64,000 nt of DNA from Pseudomonas sp. 8O (GTDB lineage: Bacteria > Pseudomonadota > Gammaproteobacteria > Pseudomonadales > Pseudomonadaceae). Shown here piece by piece: positions 50,752 through 60,805 of the stretch; the first letter of the stretch is position 1, and each line of letters begins with the position of its first letter. Under the pieces are notes generated by a model. The model was not told where the DNA came from and did no database searches. It saw only the letters and a list, made by a program, of their open reading frames with translations. The position numbers and the translations under genes were made by a program. The DNA lies in assembly GCF_902506495.1 (NCBI RefSeq), contig NZ_LR733265.1, forward strand, positions 560,098-624,097, read 5' to 3'.

Positions 50752-52782
50752 GTGAAGACCGTGTTGTATCCGGCCATCGCGCTGATGAATCGCCTCAGCT
50801 TCGGCATGAAGTTCAGCCTGATCAGCGTTTTATTCTTCCTGCCCATGCTCGTCACCAACTTCTATCTGGTGCGCGACTCCTATCGTCAGTTCGTCGGCAC
50901 CCAGACTGCCCTGGAAAGCCTCGAGCTACTCGGCAGCAGCCTGCAGCTGCGCCGTGATCTTGAAAGCCTCAACGATCTGGTGCAGATCAACTCGATGATC
51001 GGTCAGTCCGGTCAGGCGGGGGATCTGGAGGGGCGTATAGATCAACTGCAGCAGTCGCTCAATGCCGGCCTGCAAGGGCTGCAGCCGGTGACCAGCGATA
51101 CCGAGCAGGCAGCGGAGTTCGTCGCCAAGCGCGACGAATTGCTGGCCGAGCTGAAAGGCGCAGAGGCCGAGACCTCTTTGCAGAGCAAGACCGTCATCGT
51201 CGAGAAGTTGCTGGGGTCTTCCCAGGTCTTCATCAAACTGGTGGCCAGTCAGGCGGGGTTGAGCCAGGACCCGCAACGCCAGGTGCGGCAGATCACCGAG
51301 CTGATCACCAACGTCACCCCGCAGATCACCGATGTGCTCAGTCAAGGCCGTGCCATCGGCGCCTATTCCCTGGGGCAGGGTTTTCTCAATTCCGCAGCCA
51401 GCACCCAGTTCGATGACCTGCTGCTGCAGCTGGAGAAGCTGCACGCCGAGTACGGCCTGAATCTGCAGGAGGCACTGGCCGGTAACGTCGCTGCGCAGAA
51501 CGGGCTGGGCAGTCTGGCCGAAGCCAGTCGCCAGAGTCTGAAGGACAGCGGCGTGCTGTTCGAGGATCAGGTGATCATCGCCGACAGCCTGGATACGCCC
51601 TGGGCTCAGTTCTACGATCAGGTCAGCCAGGAAATGGCCAAGACCTACGCCTTCAACGACGGCCTGCTGGCGTTCCTCGACAGCCAGTTGAGCGAGCGGC
51701 TGGCCGAGAACCGTGCGCAGATGGTGTTGCTGGTGGTGGCGCTGGTGGTGGTGTTCCTGCTGATCGTCTACCTCTACAGCGGCTTCTACGTGTCCACCCG
51801 CTCGACCCTGAAAAACCTCGGCAAGGTGATGGACAGGGTTGCCGCAGGCGATATGACGGCCAACTTCCAGGCGCAGAGCCGAGACGAGCTGGGCGAGCTG
51901 GGGCAGGTATTCAACCAGACTGTGTTGCGCATTCATGATCTGATCGAACGCGTCGGGCATACGGTGGGCGAGGTCGGCGGCCAGGCGGATCGCGTCGAGC
52001 TGGTTTCAGGCGAGAGCAACCAGGCGGTGGCCGGTCAGCGTGCACAGATCGAGCAGGTGGCCACGGCGATGAACCAGATGTCCGCCACTGCCCAGGAGGT
52101 GGCGCGCAGCGCTGCCGCAGCGGTCGGTAGCGCGCAGAGCGTGAATCAGGAAACAGTCAGCGGCCGCGCGTTGGTCGAGCAGCAGGTCGGTGCGATCCAG
52201 CGTCTTGCCGGTGAAATCGACCAGTCGGTGGCGGTGATCAATCAGTTGGCCAGTGACAGTGCGGCGATCAGCCAGGTGCTCGATGTGATCAAGGGCATCG
52301 CCGAGCAGACCAATCTGCTGGCGCTCAATGCTGCCATCGAGGCGGCGCGTGCGGGTGAGCAGGGGCGCGGTTTCGCTGTGGTGGCTGACGAGGTGCGCAA
52401 CCTGGCCAAGCGCACGCAGCAGTCCACCGAGGAGATCGAGGCGATGATCGCCAAGCTGCAGGGCGGTGTGGGGGCGGCGGTGAAGGCGATGAACGCCAGT
52501 CACCAGATGGCGGATGGCACGGTCAGCCAGTCGGCCAAGGTGCAGCAGGCCCTGGAAAATATCCTCGGTGCGGTGGGCATGATCGTCGACCAGAACCAGC
52601 AGATCGCTGCAGCGGCCGAGCAGCAGACGGCGGTGGCGCACGATATCGACCAGAACATCGTCGAGATCAACCATGCGGGTGAGCGCACTGCTGTCGGTGC
52701 CAGCCAGACAGAACAGGCCAGCCGCGAACTGAGCGAGCTGGTTTCGCGTCTCAAGCAGTTGATCGGCGCATTTCGGGTCTGA
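50752..52782 (+). CDS. Methyl-accepting chemotaxis protein
   Basis: 676 residues from GTG with GGAG upstream. Membrane helix 1 at about 18-36, a large periplasmic helical sensor domain (about 40-320), membrane helix 2 ([20 protein letters not shown]), HAMP domain, then the cytoplasmic signalling bundle with the hairpin [20 protein letters not shown] and [11 protein letters not shown]. It signals through CheW/CheA. The ligand is unknown; the all-helical sensor of roughly 280 residues resembles the helical-bimodular class. Confidence 0.92.
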   Translation: MKTVLYPAIALMNRLSFGMKFSLISVLFFLPMLVTNFYLVRDSYRQFVGTQTALESLELLGSSLQLRRDLESLNDLVQINSMIGQSGQAGDLEGRIDQLQQSLNAGLQGLQPVTSDTEQAAEFVAKRDELLAELKGAEAETSLQSKTVIVEKLLGSSQVFIKLVASQAGLSQDPQRQVRQITELITNVTPQITDVLSQGRAIGAYSLGQGFLNSAASTQFDDLLLQLEKLHAEYGLNLQEALAGNVAAQNGLGSLAEASRQSLKDSGVLFEDQVIIADSLDTPWAQFYDQVSQEMAKTYAFNDGLLAFLDSQLSERLAENRAQMVLLVVALVVVFLLIVYLYSGFYVSTRSTLKNLGKVMDRVAAGDMTANFQAQSRDELGELGQVFNQTVLRIHDLIERVGHTVGEVGGQADRVELVSGESNQAVAGQRAQIEQVATAMNQMSATAQEVARSAAAAVGSAQSVNQETVSGRALVEQQVGAIQRLAGEIDQSVAVINQLASDSAAISQVLDVIKGIAEQTNLLALNAAIEAARAGEQGRGFAVVADEVRNLAKRTQQSTEEIEAMIAKLQGGVGAAVKAMNASHQMADGTVSQSAKVQQALENILGAVGMIVDQNQQIAAAAEQQTAVAHDIDQNIVEINHAGERTAVGASQTEQASRELSELVSRLKQLIGAFRV

Positions 52783-52789
52783 TCGCACC

Positions 52790-52847
52790 GTGGGAGGGGC
52801 TTCAGCGGCGATGCTTTTGTAGTCGTCGCGGCTAAAGCCCCTCCCAC
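52790..52847. repeat. Dispersed inverted repeat (GTGGGAGGGGCTTCAGC type)
   Basis: Arms GTGGGAGGGGCTTCAGC and GCTAAAGCCCCTCCCAC just after the chemoreceptor stop codon. A related half repeat (GGGGCGGGGCTCCTACGA) lies at about 52920. Confidence 0.75.
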
Positions 52848-52977
52848 AGCATTCCGGCGACCATCGCGAGCGGCGTCCCGCCGCGAATTTGGGCGACATG
52901 CTCTGGATACATTCGCCCCGGGGCGGGGCTCCTACGAACGGCTGTGTGGGGGTGATCTTCCAGGCCATCCGTGCGGT

Positions 52978-53757
52978 CTATGCCCAGCCGAACAACTCAT
53001 CTGCATTTCGGCTGCTGGCCGCCGCCAGCTCCTCGGCTGTAACGCCACGTAGCGCTGCCAGCTCGGCACAGATTGCCGCCAGGTACTCCGGGCTGTTGCG
53101 CTGGTTCGGGTGCATGGCCGGTGCCATGTCCGGGGCGTCGGTTTCCAGCACGATGGCCTCCAGTGGCAGCCCTGCCACCACCTTGCGCAATCGATTGGCC
53201 TGCGGCCAGGTGGCGGCGCCGCCGAGGCCGAGGCGAAAGCCCAGTTTGATGTACTCGCGCGCTTCCTCATGGCTGCCGGCAAAGGCGTGGATGATGCCGC
53301 CGCGCGCCAGGCGAAAGCGCTTGAGTGTGGCGATGGTCGCGGCATGGGCACGGCGCACGTGCAGCAGCGCCGGCAGTTCGAACTCGGCGGCCAGTTGCAG
53401 CTGCGCTTCGAACAGCGCCTGCTGGCGCTGCCGGTCCAGGTGTTCCAGGTAATAATCCAGACCGAACTCACCGATGGCGCACAGCTGGCGGTGCCCGGCC
53501 AGTTTGCCCAGCCAGTCGCGCAGCTCAGGGAGATGCTGCGGGTGATGATCTTCCAGATAGACCGGATGCAGGCCGAACGCGGCATGCAGGTTTTCGTTGG
53601 CCTCGACCAACTGCCACAGCCGCTGCCAGTTGGCCTGGTAGACGCCGAGCACCACCATGCGCTGCACGCCCAGCGCGCGGCTGCGCGCGAGTACTTCGTC
53701 GCGGTCGGCGTCGAAGTCGGGGAAGTCCAGGTGTGTATGGGTGTCGATCAGGCGCAT
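52978..53757 (-). CDS. TatD-family metal-dependent hydrolase
   Basis: 259 residues from the ATG at 53757 (MRLIDTHTHLDFPDF); a GTG four codons upstream is possible. Metal-binding residues: HTHLD, Glu in CAIGEFGLDYY, His in LPALLHVRRAH, IIHAFAG, and LETDAPDM. The family includes 3'-5' exodeoxyribonucleases and D-aminoacyl-tRNA deacylase-like enzymes. Located beside fruR. Confidence 0.88.
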   Translation of the reverse strand: MRLIDTHTHLDFPDFDADRDEVLARSRALGVQRMVVLGVYQANWQRLWQLVEANENLHAAFGLHPVYLEDHHPQHLPELRDWLGKLAGHRQLCAIGEFGLDYYLEHLDRQRQQALFEAQLQLAAEFELPALLHVRRAHAATIATLKRFRLARGGIIHAFAGSHEEAREYIKLGFRLGLGGAATWPQANRLRKVVAGLPLEAIVLETDAPDMAPAMHPNQRNSPEYLAAICAELAALRGVTAEELAAASSRNADELFGWA

Positions 53758-53925
53758 CGGTCTGCTCACCAGCGGGCGTTCAGAATCAGCTATTTTCCCC
53801 TTTCACGCCAGAACAAGGGAGCGTTGGCGAATCTTTTCAGCCGTATGCAGATGGACGGAGTTCACTCGGGCAGTGAAATGCCGCAGAGGATTCAGGGTGG
53901 TTGGCAGGGGACATCAGAACGAGGT

Positions 53926-53984
53926 GTAGGGTGCGCTGCGCGCACCGAGCTTTTCCAGCAGTTGGTGCGCATGGCGCACCCTAC
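53926..53984. repeat. Dispersed inverted repeat overlapping the fruR stop
   Basis: Arms GTAGGGTGCGCTGCGCGCACC and GGTGCGCATGGCGCACCCTAC. The right arm includes the TAG stop codon of fruR, so the repeat forms the 3' end of that message. Confidence 0.8.
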
Positions 53985-54979
53985 CTCTGGGTTCGGTCCT
54001 TGAAGCTGCGGCCGATGGCCTCGATGCCGGGCTGATAGTCGTTGTGTTCCACCGCCCGCAGTGTCCAGGTCAGCACGCGCTCGGCGATGCGTTCATGCTG
54101 CTGGCTCATGGAGTTGACCCGCAGCGGCAGAAAGTCCAGCAACTGGGTATCGCCGAAGGTAGCCAGGCGCACTGAGGGCCATTGTCCGCTGCCCTGTTCA
54201 CGCAGAGCGTCGAACACCCCTTCGAGCAGCACGTAGGCGGTGGTCAGCAGCGCATCCGGCGAGCCGACTTCCTCTAGCAGTGTTTGCATCTGTCGGTAGC
54301 CGCAAGCGCGACTGAACAGCTCGCCGTGATAAACGCTGATGCGCCCGTCGAAGCCAGCCAGTGCCGAATGGAAGCCGCGTTCGCGCGCTTGGCTGATGAC
54401 CAGCTCCGCGCGCGCGCCGAGCAGGGCGATATGCCGGGGTTTGGGCGTCAGCAGGCTTTCGGTCAGGGTGTGCCCGGCCTGCTCGTCATCGCTGACCACC
54501 GAGCGAATGTGAGTGGGCGACAGCGCGCGGTCCACGGCCACGACCGGCAGGCCGGCGGCGACGATGGCCGGATACAGCGGATCGTCCGCAGGCAGGCAAC
54601 TGGCGACGATCAGCGCCTCGCAGCGGCGTGAGCGGAACAGCTCGAGCAACTGGCGCTCGCTGCTCGGGTCATCGTCGGAACTGGCGATCAGCAACTGATA
54701 GCCGGCGGCGCGGGCCTTCTGTTCGAGCAGCTTGGCCAGGCGCGCATAACTGGGGTTTTCCAGGTCCGGCAGGATGAAACCCAGGCAGCGGCTTTGCCCG
54801 CGGCGCAGGCTGGCGGCCTGCTGATCCGGGCGATAGCCATGTTCCTCGACCACTGCCAGTACCCTGGCCACGGTGGCAGGGCTGATGCGCCGACGTTCGG
54901 CCTGACCGTTGATCACGTAGCTGGCGGTGGTCACCGAGACCTGGGCCAGGCGGGCGATGTCGCTGAGTTTCACGGGCAC
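53981..54979 (-). CDS. fruR: LacI-family fructose repressor FruR (Cra)
   Basis: 332 residues; GTG at 54979, or GTG at 54973 which gives MKLSDIARLAQ as in relatives. LacI-type helix-turn-helix KLSDIARLAQVSVTTASYVIN with hinge, then a periplasmic-binding-like effector domain (LGFILPDLENPSYARLAKLL, VVAVDRALSP, ALLTTAYVLLEGVF). In pseudomonads FruR mainly controls the neighbouring fru operon and responds to fructose 1-phosphate. Divergent from fruB. Confidence 0.92.
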   Translation of the reverse strand: MPVKLSDIARLAQVSVTTASYVINGQAERRRISPATVARVLAVVEEHGYRPDQQAASLRRGQSRCLGFILPDLENPSYARLAKLLEQKARAAGYQLLIASSDDDPSSERQLLELFRSRRCEALIVASCLPADDPLYPAIVAAGLPVVAVDRALSPTHIRSVVSDDEQAGHTLTESLLTPKPRHIALLGARAELVISQARERGFHSALAGFDGRISVYHGELFSRACGYRQMQTLLEEVGSPDALLTTAYVLLEGVFDALREQGSGQWPSVRLATFGDTQLLDFLPLRVNSMSQQHERIAERVLTWTLRAVEHNDYQPGIEAIGRSFKDRTQR

Positions 54980-55091
54980 AGCACCATGCAGGGAAGAGTT
55001 TTCGAGCGTGCGAGCGCGGCGAGTCTACACCGACTCGACGACGACCGGGCTTCAAGGATTACTCATTATCGGATAAGGTGCCAGCGCTTGA

Positions 55092-55103
55092 TGAATCGTT
55101 TCA
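55092..55103. promoter_or_regulatory. Candidate FruR operator
   Basis: TGAATCGTTTCA is a near-perfect palindrome resembling the FruR/Cra site TGAAACGTTTCA, in the fruR-fruB gap 53 bases before the fruB start. TGATTCATCGA at 55110 may be a second, weaker half site. Confidence 0.6.
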
Positions 55104-55155
55104 GCAATGTGATTCATCGACTAGTCTTAGCCAAAACAATAAGCCGGAGACCACC

Positions 55156-58017
55156 ATGCTCGAACTCGATGCCAGCCAAATCCAGATGGGCCGGGCGGCG
55201 GCGAACAAGGGCGAAGCCCTGGCCATGCTCGGCGATGCGCTGGCCAGTGCCGGCCTGGCCACTGCGGCTTACCTCGAAGGCCTGCAGGCACGCGAAGCTC
55301 AGGGTTCGACCTTTCTCGGCCAGGGCATCGCCATTCCCCATGGCACACCGCAGACCCGCGATGAGGTGCTGCGCACCGGCGTCAGCCTGATCCAGTTCCC
55401 CGCGGGCGTGGACTGGGGCAACGGCCAGCAGGTCTACCTGGCCATCGCCATTGCCGCGCAATCCGACGAACACCTGCACCTGCTGCAATTGCTGACCCGC
55501 GCCCTGGGCGAAGGCGATCTGAGCCAGGCGCTGCGCGAAGCCCGCGAGCCGGCGCAGATACTCGAACTGCTGCAGGGCGCACCGCAGGCGCTGGCGCTGG
55601 ACGGTCAACTGGTGGCGCTGGCGCAGCCGGCTGAAGACTTCGATGAATTGCTCTGGCAGGGCGCGCGCCTGTTGCGCCAGGCCGGCTGTGCCCGCAGCGG
55701 CTTCGCCCTCGGGCTGGCGCGGGGCGAGCCGCTGCCGTTGGGCGATGGTCTGTGGTGGCTGCACAGCGAGGCCAGCGTCGAGCGGCCCGGCCTGGCCTTC
55801 GTTACGCCAGCGCAGCCGCTGACTTTTCGCGGTGAGGCGCTGCGCGGTCTGTTCTGCCTGGCCAGCCAGGGCGAGGCGCACCGTCAGGCGTTGGAGCGGT
55901 TGTGCGATGTGCTGATCGGTGGTCGCGCGGCCGCGTTCAGCGAAGCCAGCGACAGCCGCCAGGTGATCGAGGCGCTGGGCGGTGAGGTGCCGCCGGACTG
56001 GCCCAGCCTCAGCGTGCCGCTGCTCAATGCCCATGGTCTGCATGCGCGCCCGGCCAAGGCGCTGAGCGAGCTGGCACAGGGCTTCGCCGGTGAGACCCGC
56101 GTGCGCCTGCTCGGTGACACGGGCGCCGGGGTCTCGGCCAAGAGCCTCAGCCGCCTGCTGGCGTTGGGCGCGCGGCGTGGTCAGATGCTCGAATTCAGCG
56201 CCGAACCGGCGATTGCCGACAGTGCACTGCCGGCCATTCGCGCCGCGCTGGAAAGTGGCCTGGGTGAAACGGTCGAGCCGCTGAGCTACGCGCTGCCCGA
56301 AGTCGCTGCGCAGCTGGAACCTGTCGAAGCGGTTGCTCCCGTTGCCGGTAGCCGTCTGCAGGCGGTCGGTGCCTCGCCCGGCATCGCCATCGGCCCGGCG
56401 TTGGTGCGCACGCCGCCGGCGTTTCATTTCGCTGAGCAAGGCCAGGGTGTCGAGCAGGAGCGCGCGCGCCTGGATGCAGCCCTGACTGCTGTCGCTGCGC
56501 AGATCCAGCGCCTGGTCGATGGCGCCGGTGTGGCGAGCATCCGGGAAATCTTCAGTGCCCACCTGGCCATGCTCGCCGATCCGGCGCTGCGCGAAGACGT
56601 CGAGGCGCGCCTGGGCAAGGGTGCAAGCGCCGAAGCAGCCTGGCAGGTCGAAGTCGAGGCAGCTGCCAAGCGTCAGGAAGCGCTGCATGATCCATTGCTG
56701 GCCGAGCGGGCGGCTGACCTGCGTGATATCGGCAACCGTGTACTTGCCCATCTGTGTGGCATCGAGCTGCTCAGCGAGCCGAACGAGCCCTACATCCTGG
56801 TGATGGCTGAAGTCGTGCCGTCGGACGTCGCCGGTCTCGACCGTCAGCGTGTGGCCGGCATCCTGACCGCCCAGGGTGGCGCCACCGCGCACAGTGCGAT
56901 CATTGCCCGCGCCCTGGGGATTCCCGCCGTGGTTGGTGCCGGCGATGGCGTGCTGGCGCTGGCGCAAGGTACGCCGCTGCTGCTCGATGGCGACAGCGGC
57001 CTGCTGCGCATCGCTCCGGATGCGGCCGAGCGCGACCAGGCGCTGCATGAACGTGAGACGGCGCAGCAGCGTCGCGAGCAGGCGCATGCCAAGCGCTTCA
57101 ACGATGCGCAGACGCGCGATGGCGTGCGTGTGGAAGTGGCCGCCAATATCGGCGCCAGCGGCGAAACCGCCGACGCCGTGGAACTGGGCGCGGAAGCCGT
57201 GGGCCTGCTGCGCACCGAGCTGGTGTTCATGGAGCATGCCCAGGCGCCGGATCACGCTGCGCAGGAGCGCGAGTACAGGCGCGTGCTCGATGCGCTGGAT
57301 GGGCGCCCGCTGGTGGTGCGCACGCTGGATGTTGGCGGCGACAAACCCCTGCCGTACTGGCCGATGCCGGCCGAAGAAAATCCTTTCCTGGGTGTGCGTG
57401 GCATTCGCCTGAGCCTGCAGCGCCCGGACATTCTGGAAACCCAGTTGCGCGCCTTGCTTGCCTCGGCCGATGGCCGCCCGCTGCGGATCATGTTCCCCAT
57501 GGTCGGTTCGGTGGAGGAGTGGCGTGCGGCGCGTGACATGGTGCAGCGCCTGCGCGAAGAGATCGACGTGCGCGACCTGCAAGTTGGCATCATGATCGAA
57601 GTGCCCTCGGCGGCGCTGCTGGCGCCGGTGCTGGCGCGCGAGGTGGACTTCTTCAGTATCGGCACCAATGACCTGACTCAGTACTGCCTGGCCATCGACC
57701 GTGGCCATCCGCAGCTGTCGGCGCAGGCCGATGGCTTGCACCCGGCCGTGCTGCGCCTGATCGAGATGACCGTGACCGCTGCCCATGCACAGGGCAAGTG
57801 GGTCGGCATCTGCGGCGAACTGGCCAGCGACCGCCTGGCCGTGCCGCTGCTGGTTGGCCTCGGCGTGGACGAACTGAGCGTCACGCCGCGTTCGATTGCC
57901 CTGGTCAAGGCGCGCGTGCGTGAGCTGGACAGCCGCCAGGCGCGAACCCTGGCCGACCGCGCCCTGACCCTGGACAGCGCCAGCGCCGTGCGCGCGCTGG
58001 TGGCGGAGATGCACTGA
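55156..58017 (+). CDS. fruB: Fructose PTS multiphosphoryl transfer protein (EIIA-HPr-EI)
   Basis: 953 residues from the ATG at 55156 (GGAGA upstream). Three fused phosphocarriers: EIIA(Fru) 1-145 with H62 in AIPHGT, a linker domain, HPr about 285-370 with H296 in HGLHARPAKAL, and enzyme I from about 400 with the active His in GGATAHSAIIARALG and the PEP-binding barrel (ARIRLSLQ-like GVRGIRLSLQRPD, IGTNDLTQYCLAIDR). It carries phosphate from PEP to FruA. Overlaps fruK by one base. Confidence 0.95.
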   Translation: MLELDASQIQMGRAAANKGEALAMLGDALASAGLATAAYLEGLQAREAQGSTFLGQGIAIPHGTPQTRDEVLRTGVSLIQFPAGVDWGNGQQVYLAIAIAAQSDEHLHLLQLLTRALGEGDLSQALREAREPAQILELLQGAPQALALDGQLVALAQPAEDFDELLWQGARLLRQAGCARSGFALGLARGEPLPLGDGLWWLHSEASVERPGLAFVTPAQPLTFRGEALRGLFCLASQGEAHRQALERLCDVLIGGRAAAFSEASDSRQVIEALGGEVPPDWPSLSVPLLNAHGLHARPAKALSELAQGFAGETRVRLLGDTGAGVSAKSLSRLLALGARRGQMLEFSAEPAIADSALPAIRAALESGLGETVEPLSYALPEVAAQLEPVEAVAPVAGSRLQAVGASPGIAIGPALVRTPPAFHFAEQGQGVEQERARLDAALTAVAAQIQRLVDGAGVASIREIFSAHLAMLADPALREDVEARLGKGASAEAAWQVEVEAAAKRQEALHDPLLAERAADLRDIGNRVLAHLCGIELLSEPNEPYILVMAEVVPSDVAGLDRQRVAGILTAQGGATAHSAIIARALGIPAVVGAGDGVLALAQGTPLLLDGDSGLLRIAPDAAERDQALHERETAQQRREQAHAKRFNDAQTRDGVRVEVAANIGASGETADAVELGAEAVGLLRTELVFMEHAQAPDHAAQEREYRRVLDALDGRPLVVRTLDVGGDKPLPYWPMPAEENPFLGVRGIRLSLQRPDILETQLRALLASADGRPLRIMFPMVGSVEEWRAARDMVQRLREEIDVRDLQVGIMIEVPSAALLAPVLAREVDFFSIGTNDLTQYCLAIDRGHPQLSAQADGLHPAVLRLIEMTVTAAHAQGKWVGICGELASDRLAVPLLVGLGVDELSVTPRSIALVKARVRELDSRQARTLADRALTLDSASAVRALVAEMH

Positions 58018-58937
58018 TGGCCCGAATCCTGACCCTGACCCTGAACCCGGCGCTGGACCTGACCCTGCGTCTCGACCGCTTGCAGCCCGGCGCGATCAAC
58101 CGCTGCCATGAGCTGCGCAGCCACGCCGCCGGCAAGGGCCTGAACGTCGCCCAGGTGCTGGCCGATCTTGGCCATACCTTGAGCGTGGGTGGCTTTCTCG
58201 GCCGCGCCAATGCCGCGCCGTTCGAGAACCTGATACACAAGCGTGGTTTTCACGACCTGTTCGTCCGCGTGCCGGGCGAGACGCGCAGCAATATCAAGCT
58301 GGCCGAGGCCGATGGCTGCATCACCGACCTCAACGGTCCCGGCCCGCAGGTCGAGGCCGAGCACCTGCAACGCCTGGAGGCCGAGCTGGAGCCGCTGCTC
58401 GCCGGGCATGACGCCGTGGTGGTCGCCGGCAGCCTGCCACGTGGCGTCACCCCGCAGTGGTTCGCCGGTCTGTTGCGGCGCATCAGGGCCAGCGGCGTAC
58501 CGCTGGCGGTAGACAGCAGTGGTGCGGCCCTGCAAGCGGCCCTGGGCGTCGCGCCCTGGCTGATCAAACCCAACGAGCAAGAGCTGGCCGAGGTGTGCGG
58601 CAGCGACCTTTCTGCTGCCGTGCAGACACTGCGCGCGCAGGGCATCGAGCATGTACTGCTGTCGCGTGGTGCAGAGGGCGTCGACTGGCATGGGCCGGAC
58701 ATCGCCCTGCGCGCCGTACCGCCGCGCGTCGAAGTCGCCAGCACGGTCGGTGCCGGCGACTCGCTGCTGGCGGCCAGCCTGCATGGCCTGCTCGAAGGCT
58801 GGCCGGCTGAGCGTACCTTGCGTCTGGCCACGGCGGTGGCGGCGCAGGCGGTCACCCAGATCGGCTTTGGTATCCATGATCGCGAGCAGTTGGCCCGTCT
58901 CGAAGCGGCCGTGCAACTGCAGCCTTTAGAACAATAA
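58017..58937 (+). CDS. fruK: 1-phosphofructokinase
   Basis: 306 residues, PfkB family. Motifs: TLTLNPALDLTLRLDRLQPG, GKGLNVAQVLADLG, VAGSLPRGV and VGAGDSLLAASLHGL with the catalytic Asp. It converts fructose 1-phosphate to fructose 1,6-bisphosphate. Its start overlaps the fruB stop (TGATG). Confidence 0.95.
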   Translation: MARILTLTLNPALDLTLRLDRLQPGAINRCHELRSHAAGKGLNVAQVLADLGHTLSVGGFLGRANAAPFENLIHKRGFHDLFVRVPGETRSNIKLAEADGCITDLNGPGPQVEAEHLQRLEAELEPLLAGHDAVVVAGSLPRGVTPQWFAGLLRRIRASGVPLAVDSSGAALQAALGVAPWLIKPNEQELAEVCGSDLSAAVQTLRAQGIEHVLLSRGAEGVDWHGPDIALRAVPPRVEVASTVGAGDSLLAASLHGLLEGWPAERTLRLATAVAAQAVTQIGFGIHDREQLARLEAAVQLQPLEQ

Positions 58938-58949
58938 GAGGCACCCACC

Positions 58950-60677
58950 ATGAATCTGCTGATCGTCACTGCCTGCCCCAATGGCCAGGTCACCAGCGTG
59001 CTGTGTTCGCGCCTGTTGCAGGCTGCGGCCGAGCGCCTGGGCTGGCAAACCCGTGTCGAGGTGCATGACGCGCGTGCCATTGGCTCCCCGCTGAGCGAAG
59101 CCGAAATCGCCGCTGCCGACTGGGTGCTGGTGGTCAAGACCGGTGAGCTGCCGTTGGCGCGCTTTGCCGGCAAGCGCCTGCTGCAGGCCACACCGGCCGA
59201 GGCATTGGCCGACCCGCAGCGTTTTCTGCGTGACGCCGCCGAGCGCGCTCAGCCCTATGGCGAAAGCAGCGAGCCTGCTGCGGGCAGTCGTCGCCGACTG
59301 GTCGCTGTGACCGCCTGCCCGACCGGTGTGGCGCATACCTTCATGGCTGCCGAGGCGCTGCAGCAGGCGGCGCTGCGCATGGGCATCGAGCTGCAGGTGG
59401 AAACCCGCGGCTCGGTCGGTGCGCGCAACCTGCTCGACGATGTCGCCATCGCTGCGGCCGATGCCGTGCTGCTGGCCACCGATATCGAGGTGGATACCAG
59501 CCGTTTCACCGGCAAGAAGGTCTACCGCTGCGGCACCGGCGTGGCACTGAAACAGCCGCAACAGACGCTCGAACGGGCGCTCAGCGAGGCGCGACCGCTG
59601 AGTGAAGCCACGCCTGCCGAGGGCAAGGCCGTCGCCAGTAGTGGCGAGAAAACCGGCCCCTACACGCACCTGCTCACTGGCGTGTCCTACATGCTGCCGA
59701 TGGTGGTGGCGGGCGGTCTGTTGATCGCCCTCTCGTTCGTCTTCGGTATCGAGGCATTCAAGGAGGAGGGCACCCTGGCCGCCGCGCTGATGAAGATTGG
59801 CGGCGAGAGCGCCTTTCAACTGATGGTGCCACTGCTGGCCGGCTACATTGCCTATTCCATCGCCGACCGCCCGGGCCTGGCACCGGGGATGATCGGCGGG
59901 CTGCTGGCCAGTTCGCTGGACGCCGGCTTCATCGGCGGCATCATCGCCGGTTTCCTTGCCGGCTATTCGGCCAAGGCCATCGCCCACTGGGTGCGCCTGC
60001 CGGCCAGCGTCGAGGCGCTCAAACCGATTCTGATCATCCCGCTGGTGGCCAGCCTGTTCACCGGGCTGGTGATGATCTATCTGGTCGGCAGTCCGGTGGC
60101 GGGCATGCTGGCGGGACTCACCGCCTTTCTCGATGGCATGGGCAGCACCAATGCGATCCTGCTGGGCGTGTTGCTCGGCGGCATGATGTGCGTCGATCTC
60201 GGCGGGCCGATCAACAAGGCGGCCTATGCCTTTTCCGTCGGCCTGCTGGCGTCGAGCAGTTATGCACCGATGGCGGCGACCATGGCAGCCGGCATGGTGC
60301 CGCCCATCGGCATGGCCATTGCCACCGTGCTGGCGCGGCGCAAGTTCGCCCAGAGCGAGCGCCAGGCCGGCAAGGCAGCCGGGGTGCTGGGGCTGTGCTT
60401 CATCTCCGAAGGGGCGATTCCCTTCGCCGCCAAGGACCCGCTGCGGGTGATCCCGGCCAGTATTGCCGGTGGTGCGCTGACCGGCGCGCTGTCGATGTAC
60501 TTCGGCTGCAAGCTGATGGCGCCGCACGGCGGTCTGTTCGTGCTGCTGATCCCCAATGCCATCAATCACGCGCTGCTGTACCTGCTCGCCATCGTCGCCG
60601 GCAGCCTGGTGACTGGGGTGCTCTATGCGCTGATCAAACAGCCCGAGGCGCAGCCGATGGTGGTCGTGACGCAATAA
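58950..60677 (+). CDS. fruA: Fructose PTS permease EIIBC
   Basis: 575 residues. Degenerate IIB' domain (1-95, with TACPNGQVTS), active IIB domain (about 115-215, Cys in TACPTGVAHTFMAAEAL), then a IIC membrane domain of about eight to ten helices (GVSYMLPMVVAGGLLIALSF, DLGGPINKAAYAFSVG). It imports fructose as fructose 1-phosphate. 12 bases after fruK. Confidence 0.95.
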   Translation: MNLLIVTACPNGQVTSVLCSRLLQAAAERLGWQTRVEVHDARAIGSPLSEAEIAAADWVLVVKTGELPLARFAGKRLLQATPAEALADPQRFLRDAAERAQPYGESSEPAAGSRRRLVAVTACPTGVAHTFMAAEALQQAALRMGIELQVETRGSVGARNLLDDVAIAAADAVLLATDIEVDTSRFTGKKVYRCGTGVALKQPQQTLERALSEARPLSEATPAEGKAVASSGEKTGPYTHLLTGVSYMLPMVVAGGLLIALSFVFGIEAFKEEGTLAAALMKIGGESAFQLMVPLLAGYIAYSIADRPGLAPGMIGGLLASSLDAGFIGGIIAGFLAGYSAKAIAHWVRLPASVEALKPILIIPLVASLFTGLVMIYLVGSPVAGMLAGLTAFLDGMGSTNAILLGVLLGGMMCVDLGGPINKAAYAFSVGLLASSSYAPMAATMAAGMVPPIGMAIATVLARRKFAQSERQAGKAAGVLGLCFISEGAIPFAAKDPLRVIPASIAGGALTGALSMYFGCKLMAPHGGLFVLLIPNAINHALLYLLAIVAGSLVTGVLYALIKQPEAQPMVVVTQ

Positions 60678-60805
60678 GCGCAGGGTTCGTAGCCTCGGTT
60701 ACACTGAGCTGAACAGGCCGGGCAAGTAAGAGTCTGTATACGCTGCGACAGCCCTCGGTTGGCTTCGTGGCGCAGTCGCCCTCACAAAGAAAGGACCTTC
60801 TGTAG

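Noticed and set aside
55114-58014. Open frame of 966 codons opposite fruB
   Set aside because: High-GC antisense shadow of fruB; the same holds for long frames opposite fruA (58926-60674), DUF1631 (29325-31169, 47337-48731), the EF-hand gene (61130-62341), ndh (32809-33882) and pilB (39519-40952).
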